Positions 19,013 to 28,340 of a stretch of DNA of 50,594 bases are shown one piece after another (within the stretch, counting starts at the first letter, position 1; the number at the start of each line of letters is the position of its first letter). Made by a program: the position numbers and the translations under genes. The stretch is from Alicycliphilus sp. (GTDB lineage: Bacteria > Pseudomonadota > Gammaproteobacteria > Burkholderiales > Burkholderiaceae_C). The DNA is taken from positions 1 to 50,594 of the forward strand of contig JAGPIX010000004.1 of the NCBI GenBank assembly GCA_018054745.1. Reading direction: 5' to 3'. The notes below the pieces were generated by a model, which ran no database searches, had not been told where the DNA came from, and worked only from the letters and a program-made list of their open reading frames with translations.

Positions 19013-19044
19013 CTGTGATCAGCATTCGCTGTTACCATGCCGCC

Positions 19045-19770
19045 ATGTCTTCAGAACCTGTAGCACCCAGCAACGCCAGCACACCGGACGAGGGCCTGCC
19101 CGTTTCCGTCAAGATCCGCGAGCGCCTGGCCGCGGCGCGCCGGCGCTTTCATGCCAACGACAATATCGCCGAGTTCATACGGCCGGGCGAGCTCGAACAG
19201 CTGCTCGACGAGGTCGAGGCCAAGATGCAGGGCGTGCTCGACAGCATGGTCATAGACACGGCCGGTGACCACAACACGCAGAACACCGCGCGCCGCGTCG
19301 CCAAGATGTATTTGAACGAGGTCTTCAAGGGCCGCTACGTGCATCCGCCGGCGATCACCGAGTTTCCAAACGCCGAGCATTTGAACGAGCTGATGATCGT
19401 CGGCCCGATCACCGTGCGCAGCGCCTGCAGCCACCACTTCTGCCCCGTGATCGGCAAGATCTGGATCGGCGTGCTGCCCAACGAGCACACCAACGTCATC
19501 GGCCTGTCCAAGTACGCGCGCCTGGTGGACTGGGTCATGGGCCGGCCGCAGATCCAGGAGGAGGCCGTGGTGCAACTGGCCGACCTGATCATGGAGAAGA
19601 CCCAGCCCGACGGCCTGGCCATCGTCATGGAGGCCAGCCACTTCTGCATGTCCTGGCGCGGCGTGCGCGAGATGGACAGCAAGATGCTCAACTCGGTGAT
19701 GCGCGGCGTCTTCCTCACCAACTCCACGCTGCGCCGCGAATTTCTGGCGCTGATACCCGGAAGGAACTGA
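19045..19770 (+). CDS. folE: GTP cyclohydrolase I
   Basis: 241 residues. Converts GTP to 7,8-dihydroneopterin triphosphate, the entry to folate synthesis. Zinc ligands are visible: Cys128 and His131 in ACSHHFCPV, and Cys201 in HFCMSWRGV. The family stretch DTAGDHNTQNTARRVAKMYL is also clear. I start at ATG 19045 (MSSEPVAPSNAS); an in-frame GTG at 19015 lies inside repeat-derived sequence. The N-terminal 30 residues are variable, as in other type I enzymes. It ends 2 bases before a BLUF gene. Confidence 0.96.
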   Translation: MSSEPVAPSNASTPDEGLPVSVKIRERLAAARRRFHANDNIAEFIRPGELEQLLDEVEAKMQGVLDSMVIDTAGDHNTQNTARRVAKMYLNEVFKGRYVHPPAITEFPNAEHLNELMIVGPITVRSACSHHFCPVIGKIWIGVLPNEHTNVIGLSKYARLVDWVMGRPQIQEEAVVQLADLIMEKTQPDGLAIVMEASHFCMSWRGVREMDSKMLNSVMRGVFLTNSTLRREFLALIPGRN

Positions 19771-19772
19771 CC

Positions 19773-20195
19773 ATGCTGGTTCGCCTGCTCTACGTCAGCC
19801 GCGCGGTGGACACCTCGCCCGCGGCCATCGAGGCCATCCTCACGCAATCGCGCCAACACAACCCGGCCACCGGCATTACCGGCGTGCTGTGCTATGGCGG
19901 CGGCATCTTCCTGCAGGCCATAGAGGGCGGGCGCTCCACGGTGAGCGAGCTCTACGGCCATATCCAGCGCGATGCGCGCCACAAGGACGTGGAGCTGCTG
20001 GCCTTCGAGGAAATCTGCGAGCGCCGATTCGGCGGCTGGACCATGGGCCATGTGAACCTGGCCAAGCTCAACCATTCCATCGTGCTCAAGTACTCCGAGA
20101 AGCCCGAGTTCGACCCCTATATGTCCTCGGGCAAGGTGTCGTTCGCGCTGCTCGAGGAGCTGATGGCCACGGCCAGCATCATCGGCCGGGCTTGA
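19773..20195 (+). CDS. BLUF-domain blue-light sensor (short, single-domain)
   Basis: 140-residue short BLUF protein. The flavin-binding residues of the family are all there: Tyr7 (LLYVSRA), Asn30 (HNPATGITGVL), Gln48 (FLQAIEGG) and Trp89 followed by Met91 (GGWTMG), so it should bind FAD and be photoactive. No EAL, cyclase or other output domain is attached; a helical tail (about 105-140) could bind a partner. Its ATG begins 2 bases after the folE stop (TGACCATG), implying translational coupling to GTP cyclohydrolase I. The partner and output are not known. Confidence 0.93.
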   Translation: MLVRLLYVSRAVDTSPAAIEAILTQSRQHNPATGITGVLCYGGGIFLQAIEGGRSTVSELYGHIQRDARHKDVELLAFEEICERRFGGWTMGHVNLAKLNHSIVLKYSEKPEFDPYMSSGKVSFALLEELMATASIIGRA

Positions 20196-20202
20196 GGTGT
20201 GC

Positions 20203-20312
20203 AACCCCCTGAGCGGCTTGCGCCGCCTCCCCCTTCTCTCTACGCGCTGCGCGCTACGGGAAGGGGGACGCCGCCAGCGCGGCGGGGCGGCCCTTGCGCG
20301 GCGGCCCTGGCT
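20203..20312. repeat. GC-rich intergenic repeat with several inverted repeats
   Basis: From ccccctgagcggcttgcgcc to the cggcccttgcgcggcggccc stretch. It contains CCCCCTTC pairing with GAAGGGGG and CCGCCAGCGCGGCGG-type stems. I recognise this as a high-copy intergenic element of Acidovorax/Delftia-type genomes. No other copy was noticed in this window. It lies downstream of the BLUF gene and is likely to fold strongly in RNA. Confidence 0.65.
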
Positions 20313-20427
20313 CGGGTTGCGCCAGTTTCATGGGCCGCGGGCAGCGCACGGCATCATCTATAACTGAGACAAATCACATACTGAACGCCGCAGCCGGCCG
20401 CAAGGCGCTGCGGTTTCTTGCGTTTGG

Positions 20428-21309
20428 ATGTCGCTCAACGCCTTTGCCCTGATCATCCTCGCCGGACTGATCCATGCCGTGTGGAACATCGCCGCCAAGA
20501 AGGCCGGTGGCGATGCGCGCTTTGCCTTCTTTACCGCCGTGCTGATGATGCTGGTCTGGGCGCCACTGGGCTGGTGGCTGGGGCGCTCGGCCGTGCCGCT
20601 GTGGGGCGCGCGCGAATGGGCCATCGTCGCCCTGAGCGGCGTGCTGCATGTGCTGTATTACGTGGTGCTGTTGCGCGGCTATCGCAAGGCCGATCTGACG
20701 GTGGTCTACCCGCTGGCGCGCGGCACCGGGCCGCTGGTGACGGCGCTGGTGGCCGTCACGCTGCTGGGCGAGCGGCTGTCGCTGACCGCCGTGCTGGGCA
20801 TAGCCGGTGTGGTGGCCGGGGTGTTCCTGATTGCCGGCGGGCCCGGCCTGCTGCGCGCCGGGCGGGACGAGCAGGCGCGCCGGCTTGTCAGGAAGGGCAT
20901 GCAGTACGGCGTGCTCACCGGCCTGTTCATCGCCAGCTACACGGTGGTCGATGGCTATGCGGTGAAGGTCATGCTGCTGTCTCCCATTCTGGTGGACTAC
21001 ATGGGTAACTTCGTGCGCGTGCTGGTGCTGGCGCCCGTGGCGCTGCGCAAACCCGCCGAGCTGGCGCCGCTGTGGGCCGCGCAGTGGCGCTTTGCGCTGC
21101 TGGTGGCCGCAGTTAGCCCCGTGGCTTATGTGCTGGTGCTGTTTGCCATGCAGAGCGCGCCCCTGTCCCATGTGGCGCCGGCGCGCGAGGTCTCCATGTT
21201 GTTCGCGGCCCTGCTGGGCGGCCATCTGCTGGGCGAGGGCGACCGCGCCGCGCGCCTGGCAGGGGCGCTGCTGATTGCCTGCGGCGTGGTGGCGCTGGCG
21301 CTGGGTTGA
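20428..21309 (+). CDS. EamA/DMT-superfamily transporter
   Basis: 293 residues with ten predicted hydrophobic spans in two five-helix halves, the EamA duplication. Typical signs: HAVWNIAAKKAGGD in the first helix, YRKADLTVVYPLARGTGPLV near the end of the first half, and SHVAPAREVSMLFAALLGG with the GE motif (HLLGEGD) near the end of the second half. DMT exporters move small metabolites or drugs out of the cell; substrate unknown. A TATAAC at about 20359 could be its -10 element. It is monocistronic. Confidence 0.9.
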   Translation: MSLNAFALIILAGLIHAVWNIAAKKAGGDARFAFFTAVLMMLVWAPLGWWLGRSAVPLWGAREWAIVALSGVLHVLYYVVLLRGYRKADLTVVYPLARGTGPLVTALVAVTLLGERLSLTAVLGIAGVVAGVFLIAGGPGLLRAGRDEQARRLVRKGMQYGVLTGLFIASYTVVDGYAVKVMLLSPILVDYMGNFVRVLVLAPVALRKPAELAPLWAAQWRFALLVAAVSPVAYVLVLFAMQSAPLSHVAPAREVSMLFAALLGGHLLGEGDRAARLAGALLIACGVVALALG

Positions 21310-21316
21310 CCCGGGG

Positions 21317-21925
21317 TTACACCGGCCCGGTCAAGGCCAGATAGCTGCGCCTTGTCTCGGGCGAGACCGAGGCCAGCAGCTGGGCGTGTGGCGTCTGGTG
21401 GCGCGCCAGCATGCGCGCCGAGGCAACGGTCTTGGACTTGCAGAACCAGTGGCAGCTGTGCTGCATCAGCAGCAGCTCGGCCGTCATCGTGAAGGCGCGC
21501 TCGCGCGCTGCCAGATTGCCCTCGTTGCGCAGGGCGCGGCCCATGCCGGCGGCGTGGATGGCCAGCAGCTCGCGCATGTCGAACGTGGCGGCGGGCAACA
21601 GCTGGGTGGCAAAGGGCAGGCCCAGCGGCAGGCGGCTGACGCGCGCCAGCGCCGTGGGCACGCGGCGAAAGTCGTCCACGAAGCGCTCGAACTGCTCGAC
21701 CAGCTGCGTCTCGCTCTCGGCCAGCAGGCTCAGCACCTGCTGGCGGCGCTCGTCGCCTTGCTCGCCCATGGCGCGCAGATAGCCCTGGGTGAGCTGCTCC
21801 ATCAGGCGCTCGATCTGGTAGGGATGCAGGTGCCGGGCGAGCAGGGCGATGCGCTGGCGCTGCTGCTGGTGGTTGAGCACATAGGCGCCGGTGGCGCCCA
21901 GGGCCAGCAGAAGAAAGAAATCCAT
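21317..21925 (-). CDS. conserved protein of unknown function, membrane-anchored
   Basis: 202 residues from ATG 21923-21925. A single N-terminal hydrophobic helix (MDFFLLLALGATGAYVLN) is followed by a largely helical soluble part rich in Arg, Gln and Leu (HQQQRQRIALLARHLHPYQIE ..., EQFERFVDDFRRVPTALAR), so a type II or bitopic inner-membrane protein with a cytoplasmic domain is likely. I do not recognise a family. A further in-frame start at 22012 would add 29 residues with no hydrophobic or conserved character. Divergent from the LysE gene; convergent with the EamA gene. Confidence 0.65.
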   Translation of the reverse strand: MDFFLLLALGATGAYVLNHQQQRQRIALLARHLHPYQIERLMEQLTQGYLRAMGEQGDERRQQVLSLLAESETQLVEQFERFVDDFRRVPTALARVSRLPLGLPFATQLLPAATFDMRELLAIHAAGMGRALRNEGNLAARERAFTMTAELLLMQHSCHWFCKSKTVASARMLARHQTPHAQLLASVSPETRRSYLALTGPV

Positions 21926-22005
21926 GGGCAAACTGAAGTGAAAGCGGGCGAAAGGGGGGTGATTGTCGCCCGTCCGGTGTTGGCTGCCGTGGCAGGCGCA
22001 GCACA

Positions 22006-22659
22006 ATGGCACCCATGCCTTCCATCGAAACCCTGATCGCCTTCTTTGGCGTGTCCGTGCTGCTGGCCCTCACCCCGGGGCCGGACAACATCTTCGTGCT
22101 GCTGCAGTCGGCGCAACGCGGCTGGCGTGCCGGCATGTGTGTGGTGTTGGGCCTGTGCCTGGGCCTGGTGGGGCACACGGCGGCCGTGGCCCTGGGGCTG
22201 GCGGCGGTGTTTGCCGCCTCCAGCATGGCGTTCACGGTGCTCAAGGTCGTGGGCGCGGCCTACCTGGCCTGGCTGGCCTGGGGCGCGCTGCGGGCGCCGG
22301 CCAGCGTGCACGAGGCGCCACCCGGCGGCGCTGCGGCGGCCGGCGGCAACGGCGGCGCCCTGCGCATGGTGGGGCGCGGCGTGGTGATGAACCTGACGAA
22401 TCCCAAGGTGCTGGTGTTCTTCCTGGCCTTTCTGCCGCAGTTTGCCGACCCGGCGCAAGGCGGCATGGCGCGCCAGATCATGCTGCTGGGCCTGGTGTTC
22501 ATGCTGGCGACGCTGCTGGTGTTTGGCGCCATTGCCTGCTTCTCGGGGGCGTTTGGCGCGCTGCTGCAGCGCTCGGCAAGGGCGCAGCGGCTGCTCAACC
22601 GTGTGGCCGGCCTGGTGTTTCTGGGCCTGGCGCTGCGGCTGGCCACGGCCCAGCGTTGA
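22006..22659 (+). CDS. LysE/RhtB-family amino-acid exporter
   Basis: 217 residues, about six membrane spans. The LysE/RhtB signature is the N-terminal FFGVSVLLALTPGPDNIFVL with the TPGPD motif, and MNLTNPKVLVFFLAFLPQF in the middle, both diagnostic. Such proteins export amino acids or homoserine-like compounds. ATG 22006 is used; ATG 22015 (MPSIETL) is an equally possible start. A Gly/Ala-rich loop (about 105-119) separates the halves. A dispersed repeat follows. Confidence 0.92.
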   Translation: MAPMPSIETLIAFFGVSVLLALTPGPDNIFVLLQSAQRGWRAGMCVVLGLCLGLVGHTAAVALGLAAVFAASSMAFTVLKVVGAAYLAWLAWGALRAPASVHEAPPGGAAAAGGNGGALRMVGRGVVMNLTNPKVLVFFLAFLPQFADPAQGGMARQIMLLGLVFMLATLLVFGAIACFSGAFGALLQRSARAQRLLNRVAGLVFLGLALRLATAQR

Positions 22660-22665
22660 TTCCTG

Positions 22666-22717
22666 ATTTGATAGCTGTCAGCGCTTGATGGATAAGCGCT
22701 GTAGCCTGTTTTAATGC
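22666..22717 (+). repeat. dispersed palindromic intergenic repeat, copy 5
   Basis: gatttgatagctgtcagcgc then ttgatggataagcgctgtag and cctgttttaatg. One of the cleanest copies, with AGCGCTT-GATGGAT-AAGCGCT hairpin arms. It lies between the convergent LysE and amidase genes and ends immediately before the amidase stop codon. Confidence 0.85.
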
Positions 22718-24118
22718 TCATTCTGGCGGCTGCGGCCAGGGCCGCTGCGGCCCGCGCAGTTGCTCGAAGGCGTGGGCGATCTGCAGCACGCCCAGGTCGT
22801 CAAAGCGCTGTCCGGCGATCTGCAGGCCTATGGGCAGGCCGGTGGCGCTGTGGCCGCAGTGGATGGAGGCGGCCGGCTGCTCCGACATGTTGAAGGGCAC
22901 GGTGAAGGCGATGTGCTCCAGCGGCTGCAGCGGGTCGTTGGTGGGCGCGGGCAGCTCGGCGGCAAAGGCGGTGATGGGTGCCACGGGCGAGAGCACATAG
23001 TCGAACGGCGCGCAGGCGCGCACCGTGGCCAGGCGCGTGGCGTGGAACTGCGCGCCGGCCTCGAACACCTGCGCGCCATCGAAGGCAGCGGCGCTCTCGG
23101 CCCACTGGCGGATGAAGGGCAGCACCTTGTCCAGCTGCCCGGGCGCGAGCTGGCGCATATCGATGAGCGAGCGCATGCGCCAGAAATGGTCCATGCCGTC
23201 GAGCATCTGGCGCGTGAGAAAGGGGCGCATGGGCTCGACGATGGCGCCGGCCTGCTCGAACAGCCGGGCTGCGGCCGCCACGGCGGCGCGCACCTCGTCG
23301 TCCAGGCCCAGGCCGCAGCCGGCGTCCAGCAGCAGGCCCAGGCGCAGGCCGCGCAGGCGTTCCAGGCCGGGCGCCAGCCGCAGCCAATCGATGTCCTGCG
23401 GTGGCAGGCTCATGCTGTCGCGCGCGTCAGGCCTGCTCAGCACCTGCATCATCAGCGCCGCGTCCTGCACGGTGCGCGTCATCGGGCCGGCGGCGCGGCC
23501 GGTGTAGGGTGGGTCTATGGGGACGCGGCCCAGGCTGGGTTTCAGGCCAAAGATGCCGCACCAGCTGGCCGGCAGGCGGATGGAGCCGCCAATGTCGGTG
23601 CCCACATGCAGCGGGCCGTAGCCCGCGGCGGCGGCGGCGCCCGCGCCGGCGCTCGATCCGCCTGGGCCCTTGCTCAAATCCCAGGGGTTGCGCGCCAGCG
23701 CGTGAAAGCTCGACAGTCCCGAGGACAGCATGCCGTAGTCGGGCATGGTGGTCTTGGCGATCAGCACGGCCCCGGCTTCGCGCAGCCGCGCGGCGGGTGG
23801 GGCGTCGGCGCTGGCCGGCACCAGGGGCACGGCGGCCGTGCCCAGCGGCGTGGGGTCGCCGGCGGTGGCGATGTTGTCCTTGAGCGTGGCGGGCACGCCG
23901 TCCAGCAGGCCACAGGGCGCGCCGCGCAGCCAGCGTGCCTCGCTGGCGCGCGCCTGGGCCAGGGCGGCCTCGGGGCGCAGCAGCCAGGTGGCGGCCAGGT
24001 GCGGCTCCCAGCGGGTGATGTGCTCCAGCACATCACGCGCCACCTCCACGGGCGAGAAATGCCGCTGGCGGTAGCCGGCCAGCAGCTCGGCGGCGGACAG
24101 TTCGTGCAGCGTGCTCAT
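22718..24118 (-). CDS. amidase (amidase-signature family)
   Basis: 466 residues. Amidase-signature hydrolase with a complete Ser-cisSer-Lys triad: Lys80 in VPATLKDNIA, Ser155 in GPGGSSAGAG and Ser179 in GTDIGGSIRLPA, with the spacing of fatty-acid amide hydrolase. It could equally be called GatA-like by fold, but gatB/gatC are not adjacent and the ABC transporter context suggests a catabolic amidase acting on imported material. Start ATG 24116-24118 has AGGA six bases upstream; an ATG four codons earlier overlaps the stop of the binding-protein gene. It is the last gene of a six-gene operon. Confidence 0.9.
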   Translation of the reverse strand: MSTLHELSAAELLAGYRQRHFSPVEVARDVLEHITRWEPHLAATWLLRPEAALAQARASEARWLRGAPCGLLDGVPATLKDNIATAGDPTPLGTAAVPLVPASADAPPAARLREAGAVLIAKTTMPDYGMLSSGLSSFHALARNPWDLSKGPGGSSAGAGAAAAAGYGPLHVGTDIGGSIRLPASWCGIFGLKPSLGRVPIDPPYTGRAAGPMTRTVQDAALMMQVLSRPDARDSMSLPPQDIDWLRLAPGLERLRGLRLGLLLDAGCGLGLDDEVRAAVAAAARLFEQAGAIVEPMRPFLTRQMLDGMDHFWRMRSLIDMRQLAPGQLDKVLPFIRQWAESAAAFDGAQVFEAGAQFHATRLATVRACAPFDYVLSPVAPITAFAAELPAPTNDPLQPLEHIAFTVPFNMSEQPAASIHCGHSATGLPIGLQIAGQRFDDLGVLQIAHAFEQLRGPQRPWPQPPE

Positions 24119-24126
24119 GCCGGTCC

Positions 24127-25611
24127 TCATGCCCACGACAGCGCCGACAGGTCGTTGACGAAGACCGGCATGTCCTTCCACAGCCCGCGCAGGTTCTTGT
24201 TCGCCACCGTCACCCACTGCGGCTGGTACAGAAAGGCGTGCACCGCGTCCTCGGCCAGCAGGCGCTGGGCTTCGGCCAGCAGGCGTGCGCGGTCGGTGGC
24301 GCGCGCGGCGTTCTTGATCTGCTCGTACAGGGCGTTGAAGGGCACCGACTGGTAGCCCCAGTAGTAGTCGGGCTTGGCGTAGTTGCCCAGGTCGAAGGGC
24401 TCGACATGCGAGATCAGCGTCAGGTCGTAGTTCTTGCCGCCATAGGTGCCCGACAGCCACTGCGCCCATTCGACGTTCTGCAGCTTCACGGTGATGCCGA
24501 CCCTGGCCAGCTGCGCGGCGATGACCTCGCCGCCCTGGCGCGCGTAGGGCGCGGGCGGCAGGGTCATGGTCAGCTCCAGGGGCGTCTTCACGCCGGCCTC
24601 GACCAGCAGGCGCCTGGCCTTGTCCGGGTCGTAGGGGTTGATGCCCGTGGTGTCCACATAGCCGAAGGCGCCCGGCACATAGTGGCTGCCAATCGGCACG
24701 CCCAGGCCATCGGCCGCGCCCTGGATGACGGCCTTGCGGTCTATGGCCGCGGCGATGGCGCTGCGCACGCGCCGGTCGCTCAAGGGCTTTCTCGCGTTGT
24801 TGATGGCCAGGATGGTCTTGGCGCGCGAGCCGCTGACGATGAGCTGAAAGCGCGGGTTGGCCTTGAACGGCGCCATGGCGCGCGGCGTGACGCGCGGGAA
24901 GGCGTCCACGTCGCCCGCCAGCAGCGCCGCCACCTGGGCCGCCGGGTCGGGAATGAAGCGGAAGGTGGCGCGGCGCATCTTGATCTGCGCGGCCTGGCGC
25001 CACTCGCGCCAGGCGGTGAGCGTGAGCGAGGCGCCGCGGCGCCAGTCGGCCAGTTGGTAGGGGCCGGTGCCCACGGGCTTGGTGGAGTTGCTGTCGGCGC
25101 TCTTGGGCTCGACGATGATGGCCGTGGCCTGGCCCAGCAGGAACAGCAGGTCTGGCTCTATCTCCCGGTTGAGCAGCACCACCGTGTGCTCGTCCACCAC
25201 CTGGGTGGACAGGCCGGCGAACAGGCGCTTGTCCTTGTTGGTGCTCTTGTCGCCGCCGGCGCGGTCGAAGGAGAACTTGACGGCCGCGGCGTTGCACGGC
25301 TCGCCGTTGTGAAAGCGGGCGTCGCGGCGCAGGCGGAAGGTGTAGCTCTTCAGGTCGGGCGAGACCTCCCAGCTCTCGGCCAGCAGGGGCGCGACGCTGC
25401 CGTCGGGGCGGATCTTGGTCAGCGTCTCGTAGAGGTTGTAGAGCGTGACCTCGGCGATCGATGAGGCCGCGCCGGCCGTGGGATCGAGCCCCGGCGGCTC
25501 CAGCACCAGCGCCAGGGTGACGCTGTCCTTGCGGCCCTGGGCCAGTGCCGGCAGCGGCGTGACCAGCGCGGCCAGGGCGCCGGAGGCGAGGGCGGTGCGG
25601 CGGGTGAGCAT
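24127..25611 (-). CDS. ABC transporter substrate-binding protein, family 5 (peptide/nickel type)
   Basis: 494 residues. The signal peptide MLTRRTALASGALAALVTPLPALA would be cleaved before QGRKDS; it has two arginines but not a good Tat consensus. The mature protein is SBP_bac_5 type: LEPPGLDPTAGAASSIAEV, YETLTKIRPDGSVAPLLAESW and FHNGEPCNAAAVKFSFDR are family hallmarks. It supplies ligand to the permeases encoded upstream (28337-29299, 27489-28340). The ribosome site AAGGAG is well placed. The ligand is unknown; with an amidase behind it, a peptide or amide-bonded compound is a reasonable guess. Confidence 0.93.
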   Translation of the reverse strand: MLTRRTALASGALAALVTPLPALAQGRKDSVTLALVLEPPGLDPTAGAASSIAEVTLYNLYETLTKIRPDGSVAPLLAESWEVSPDLKSYTFRLRRDARFHNGEPCNAAAVKFSFDRAGGDKSTNKDKRLFAGLSTQVVDEHTVVLLNREIEPDLLFLLGQATAIIVEPKSADSNSTKPVGTGPYQLADWRRGASLTLTAWREWRQAAQIKMRRATFRFIPDPAAQVAALLAGDVDAFPRVTPRAMAPFKANPRFQLIVSGSRAKTILAINNARKPLSDRRVRSAIAAAIDRKAVIQGAADGLGVPIGSHYVPGAFGYVDTTGINPYDPDKARRLLVEAGVKTPLELTMTLPPAPYARQGGEVIAAQLARVGITVKLQNVEWAQWLSGTYGGKNYDLTLISHVEPFDLGNYAKPDYYWGYQSVPFNALYEQIKNAARATDRARLLAEAQRLLAEDAVHAFLYQPQWVTVANKNLRGLWKDMPVFVNDLSALSWA

Positions 25612-25648
25612 GGGCTGAAGTCTCCTTGGGGTGAATGCGGTGTTTTTA

Positions 25649-26505
<857 letters not shown>

Positions 26506-26509
<4 letters not shown>

Positions 26510-27492
26510 GGCTCCCCCAGGCGTATGCAGCGCGCCTCATGGCCCGCGCCCAGGGCCACGGCCGGGGGCAGGGCGGCGTGGCAAGCGTCCAGGGTGCGCG
26601 GGCAGCGCCCGGCAAACGGGCAGCCCGCGGGCAGGTCGGCCAGATCGGGCACGCTGCCGGCGATGGTCGGCAGGCGCTCGCCGGCCACGCGCGCCGTGCC
26701 CAGCCGGGGACGGGCGGCGAACAGGCCCTGGGTGTAGGGGTGGGCCATTGCGCCAAAAACGGCGCGCGTGGGGCCGGACTCGACGACGGTGCCGCCGTAC
26801 ATCACCAGCGTGCGCGCCACGCTCTGCGCGATCACGCCCAGGTCGTGCGAGATCAATATCAGTGCCATGCCGCGCTCGGCCACCAGGCCGGCGAGCAGCT
26901 CCAGGATCTGGCGCTGCACGGTCACGTCCAGCGCTGTCGTGGGCTCGTCGGCGATGAGTAGGTCGGGCCCGCAGGCCAGCGCCATGGCGATGGTGATGCG
27001 CTGGCGCTGCCCGCCCGAGAACTGGTGCGGGTAGGCGTCCAGGCGCTCGGCCGCCCGGGCAATGCCCACGCGCTCCAGCAGCTCCATGGCCTGGGTGCGC
27101 GCCTGCCTGGCCGACAGGCCCTGGTGCAGGCGCAGCGGCTCCGCCACCTGGCGGCCAATGCTGTGCACGGGGTTGAGCGCGCTCATCGGCTCCTGAAACA
27201 CCATGGCCATGCGGTTGCCGCGCAGCTGGCACAGCGTCTTGTCGGGCATGGCCAGCAGCTCCTGGCCGTCAAAGCGGATGCTGCCCCGCACGCTGGCGCC
27301 ATCGGGCAGCAGGCCCATCAGGGCCAGTGCGGTGAGGGATTTGCCGCAGCCCGATTCGCCTATCAGCCCCACGGTCTCGCCGCGCGCCAGCGTGAAACCC
27401 AGGTCATGCACGGCGCGCACCGCGCCGCGCTGTGTTTGCAGGGTGATGGCGAGGTTTTGCACCTCCAGCAGTGGTGTTGCGCTGGCCATCAT
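26506..27492 (-). CDS. ABC transporter ATP-binding protein, DppD/OppD-like
   Basis: 328 residues. Walker A GESGCGKSL, Q-loop MVFQEPMSALNP, signature [15 protein letters not shown], Walker B LLIADEPTTALD and H-loop LILISHDLGV are present. The C-terminal oligopeptide-transporter extension has the cysteine pattern CPFAGRCPRTLDAC, which in this subfamily can hold an Fe-S cluster. Start ATG 27490-27492 overlaps the permease stop. A second ATG immediately follows. Partner of the DppF-like ATPase. Confidence 0.93.
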
Positions 27493-28340
27493 CTTTGTCG
27501 CGCCAGGCGCGGGTCCAGCAGGTCGCGCAGGCCGTCGCCCAGCAGGTTCAGGCCGAGCACGGCCAGCGCAATCGCCACACCCGGCCACAAGGCCAGCAGC
27601 GGCGCCTGAAACATCAGCGTCTGGGCCTCGGCCAGCATGCGCCCCCAGGACGGCTGGGGCGGCTGCGTGCCCAGGCCCAGGTACGAAAGTGCCGCCTCGG
27701 CGAGGATGGCCAGCGCGAACTGGATCGTGGCCTGCACGATCAGCACCGAGGCGATGTTGGGCAGCACATGCTCGAGCGTGATGCGCCACGGCCCCTTGCC
27801 GCAGGCGCGCGCCGCCAATATGTAGTCGCGCGCCCAGACGGCCCGGGCCGAGGCGCGCGTGACGCGCGCGAACGTCGGTATGTAGAAGATGCCGATGGCG
27901 ATGATGGCGTTGACGATGCCCGGGCCGAACACGGCCGTGAGCATGATGGCCAGCAGCAGGGCTGGAAAGGCAAAGGTGAAGTCTGCCAGGCGCATGATGG
28001 CCTCCTCCACCCAGCCGCCGCGCGCGGCCGACAGCAGGCCCAGCGCCGCGCCCAGTGACAGGCCTATGCCCACGGCGATCACGCCGACCAGGATGGAGCT
28101 GCGCGCGCCCACCAGCAGCAGCGAGGTGATGTCGCGGCCATAGGCGTCGGTGCCCAGCCAGTGCGCGGCGCCGGGCGGCTGCAGGGTTGCGTCCATGGCC
28201 ATGTCGTAGGGCGGCCAGGGCGTCCAGACCAGGGACAGGGCGGCGGCGGCCAGCAGCAGCGCCGTCAGCAGCGCGCCGATCACGAAGCTGCGCTGACGCA
28301 GCGCGCGGTGCCAGAAGCCGGGCAGGAGGGCGGTGCTCAC
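27489..28340 (-). CDS. ABC transporter permease, DppC-like
   Basis: 283 residues, GTG start (28338-28340) in a GTGA overlap with the preceding permease gene. About six spans. The family opening (long first helix, then PPGAAHWLGTDAYGRDITS) and the cytoplasmic EAA loop (RDYILAARACGKGPWRITLEHVLPN) are typical of DppC/OppC inner-membrane subunits. It forms the translocation pore with the DppB-like protein. Confidence 0.93.
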   Translation of the reverse strand: MSTALLPGFWHRALRQRSFVIGALLTALLLAAAALSLVWTPWPPYDMAMDATLQPPGAAHWLGTDAYGRDITSLLLVGARSSILVGVIAVGIGLSLGAALGLLSAARGGWVEEAIMRLADFTFAFPALLLAIMLTAVFGPGIVNAIIAIGIFYIPTFARVTRASARAVWARDYILAARACGKGPWRITLEHVLPNIASVLIVQATIQFALAILAEAALSYLGLGTQPPQPSWGRMLAEAQTLMFQAPLLALWPGVAIALAVLGLNLLGDGLRDLLDPRLARQR

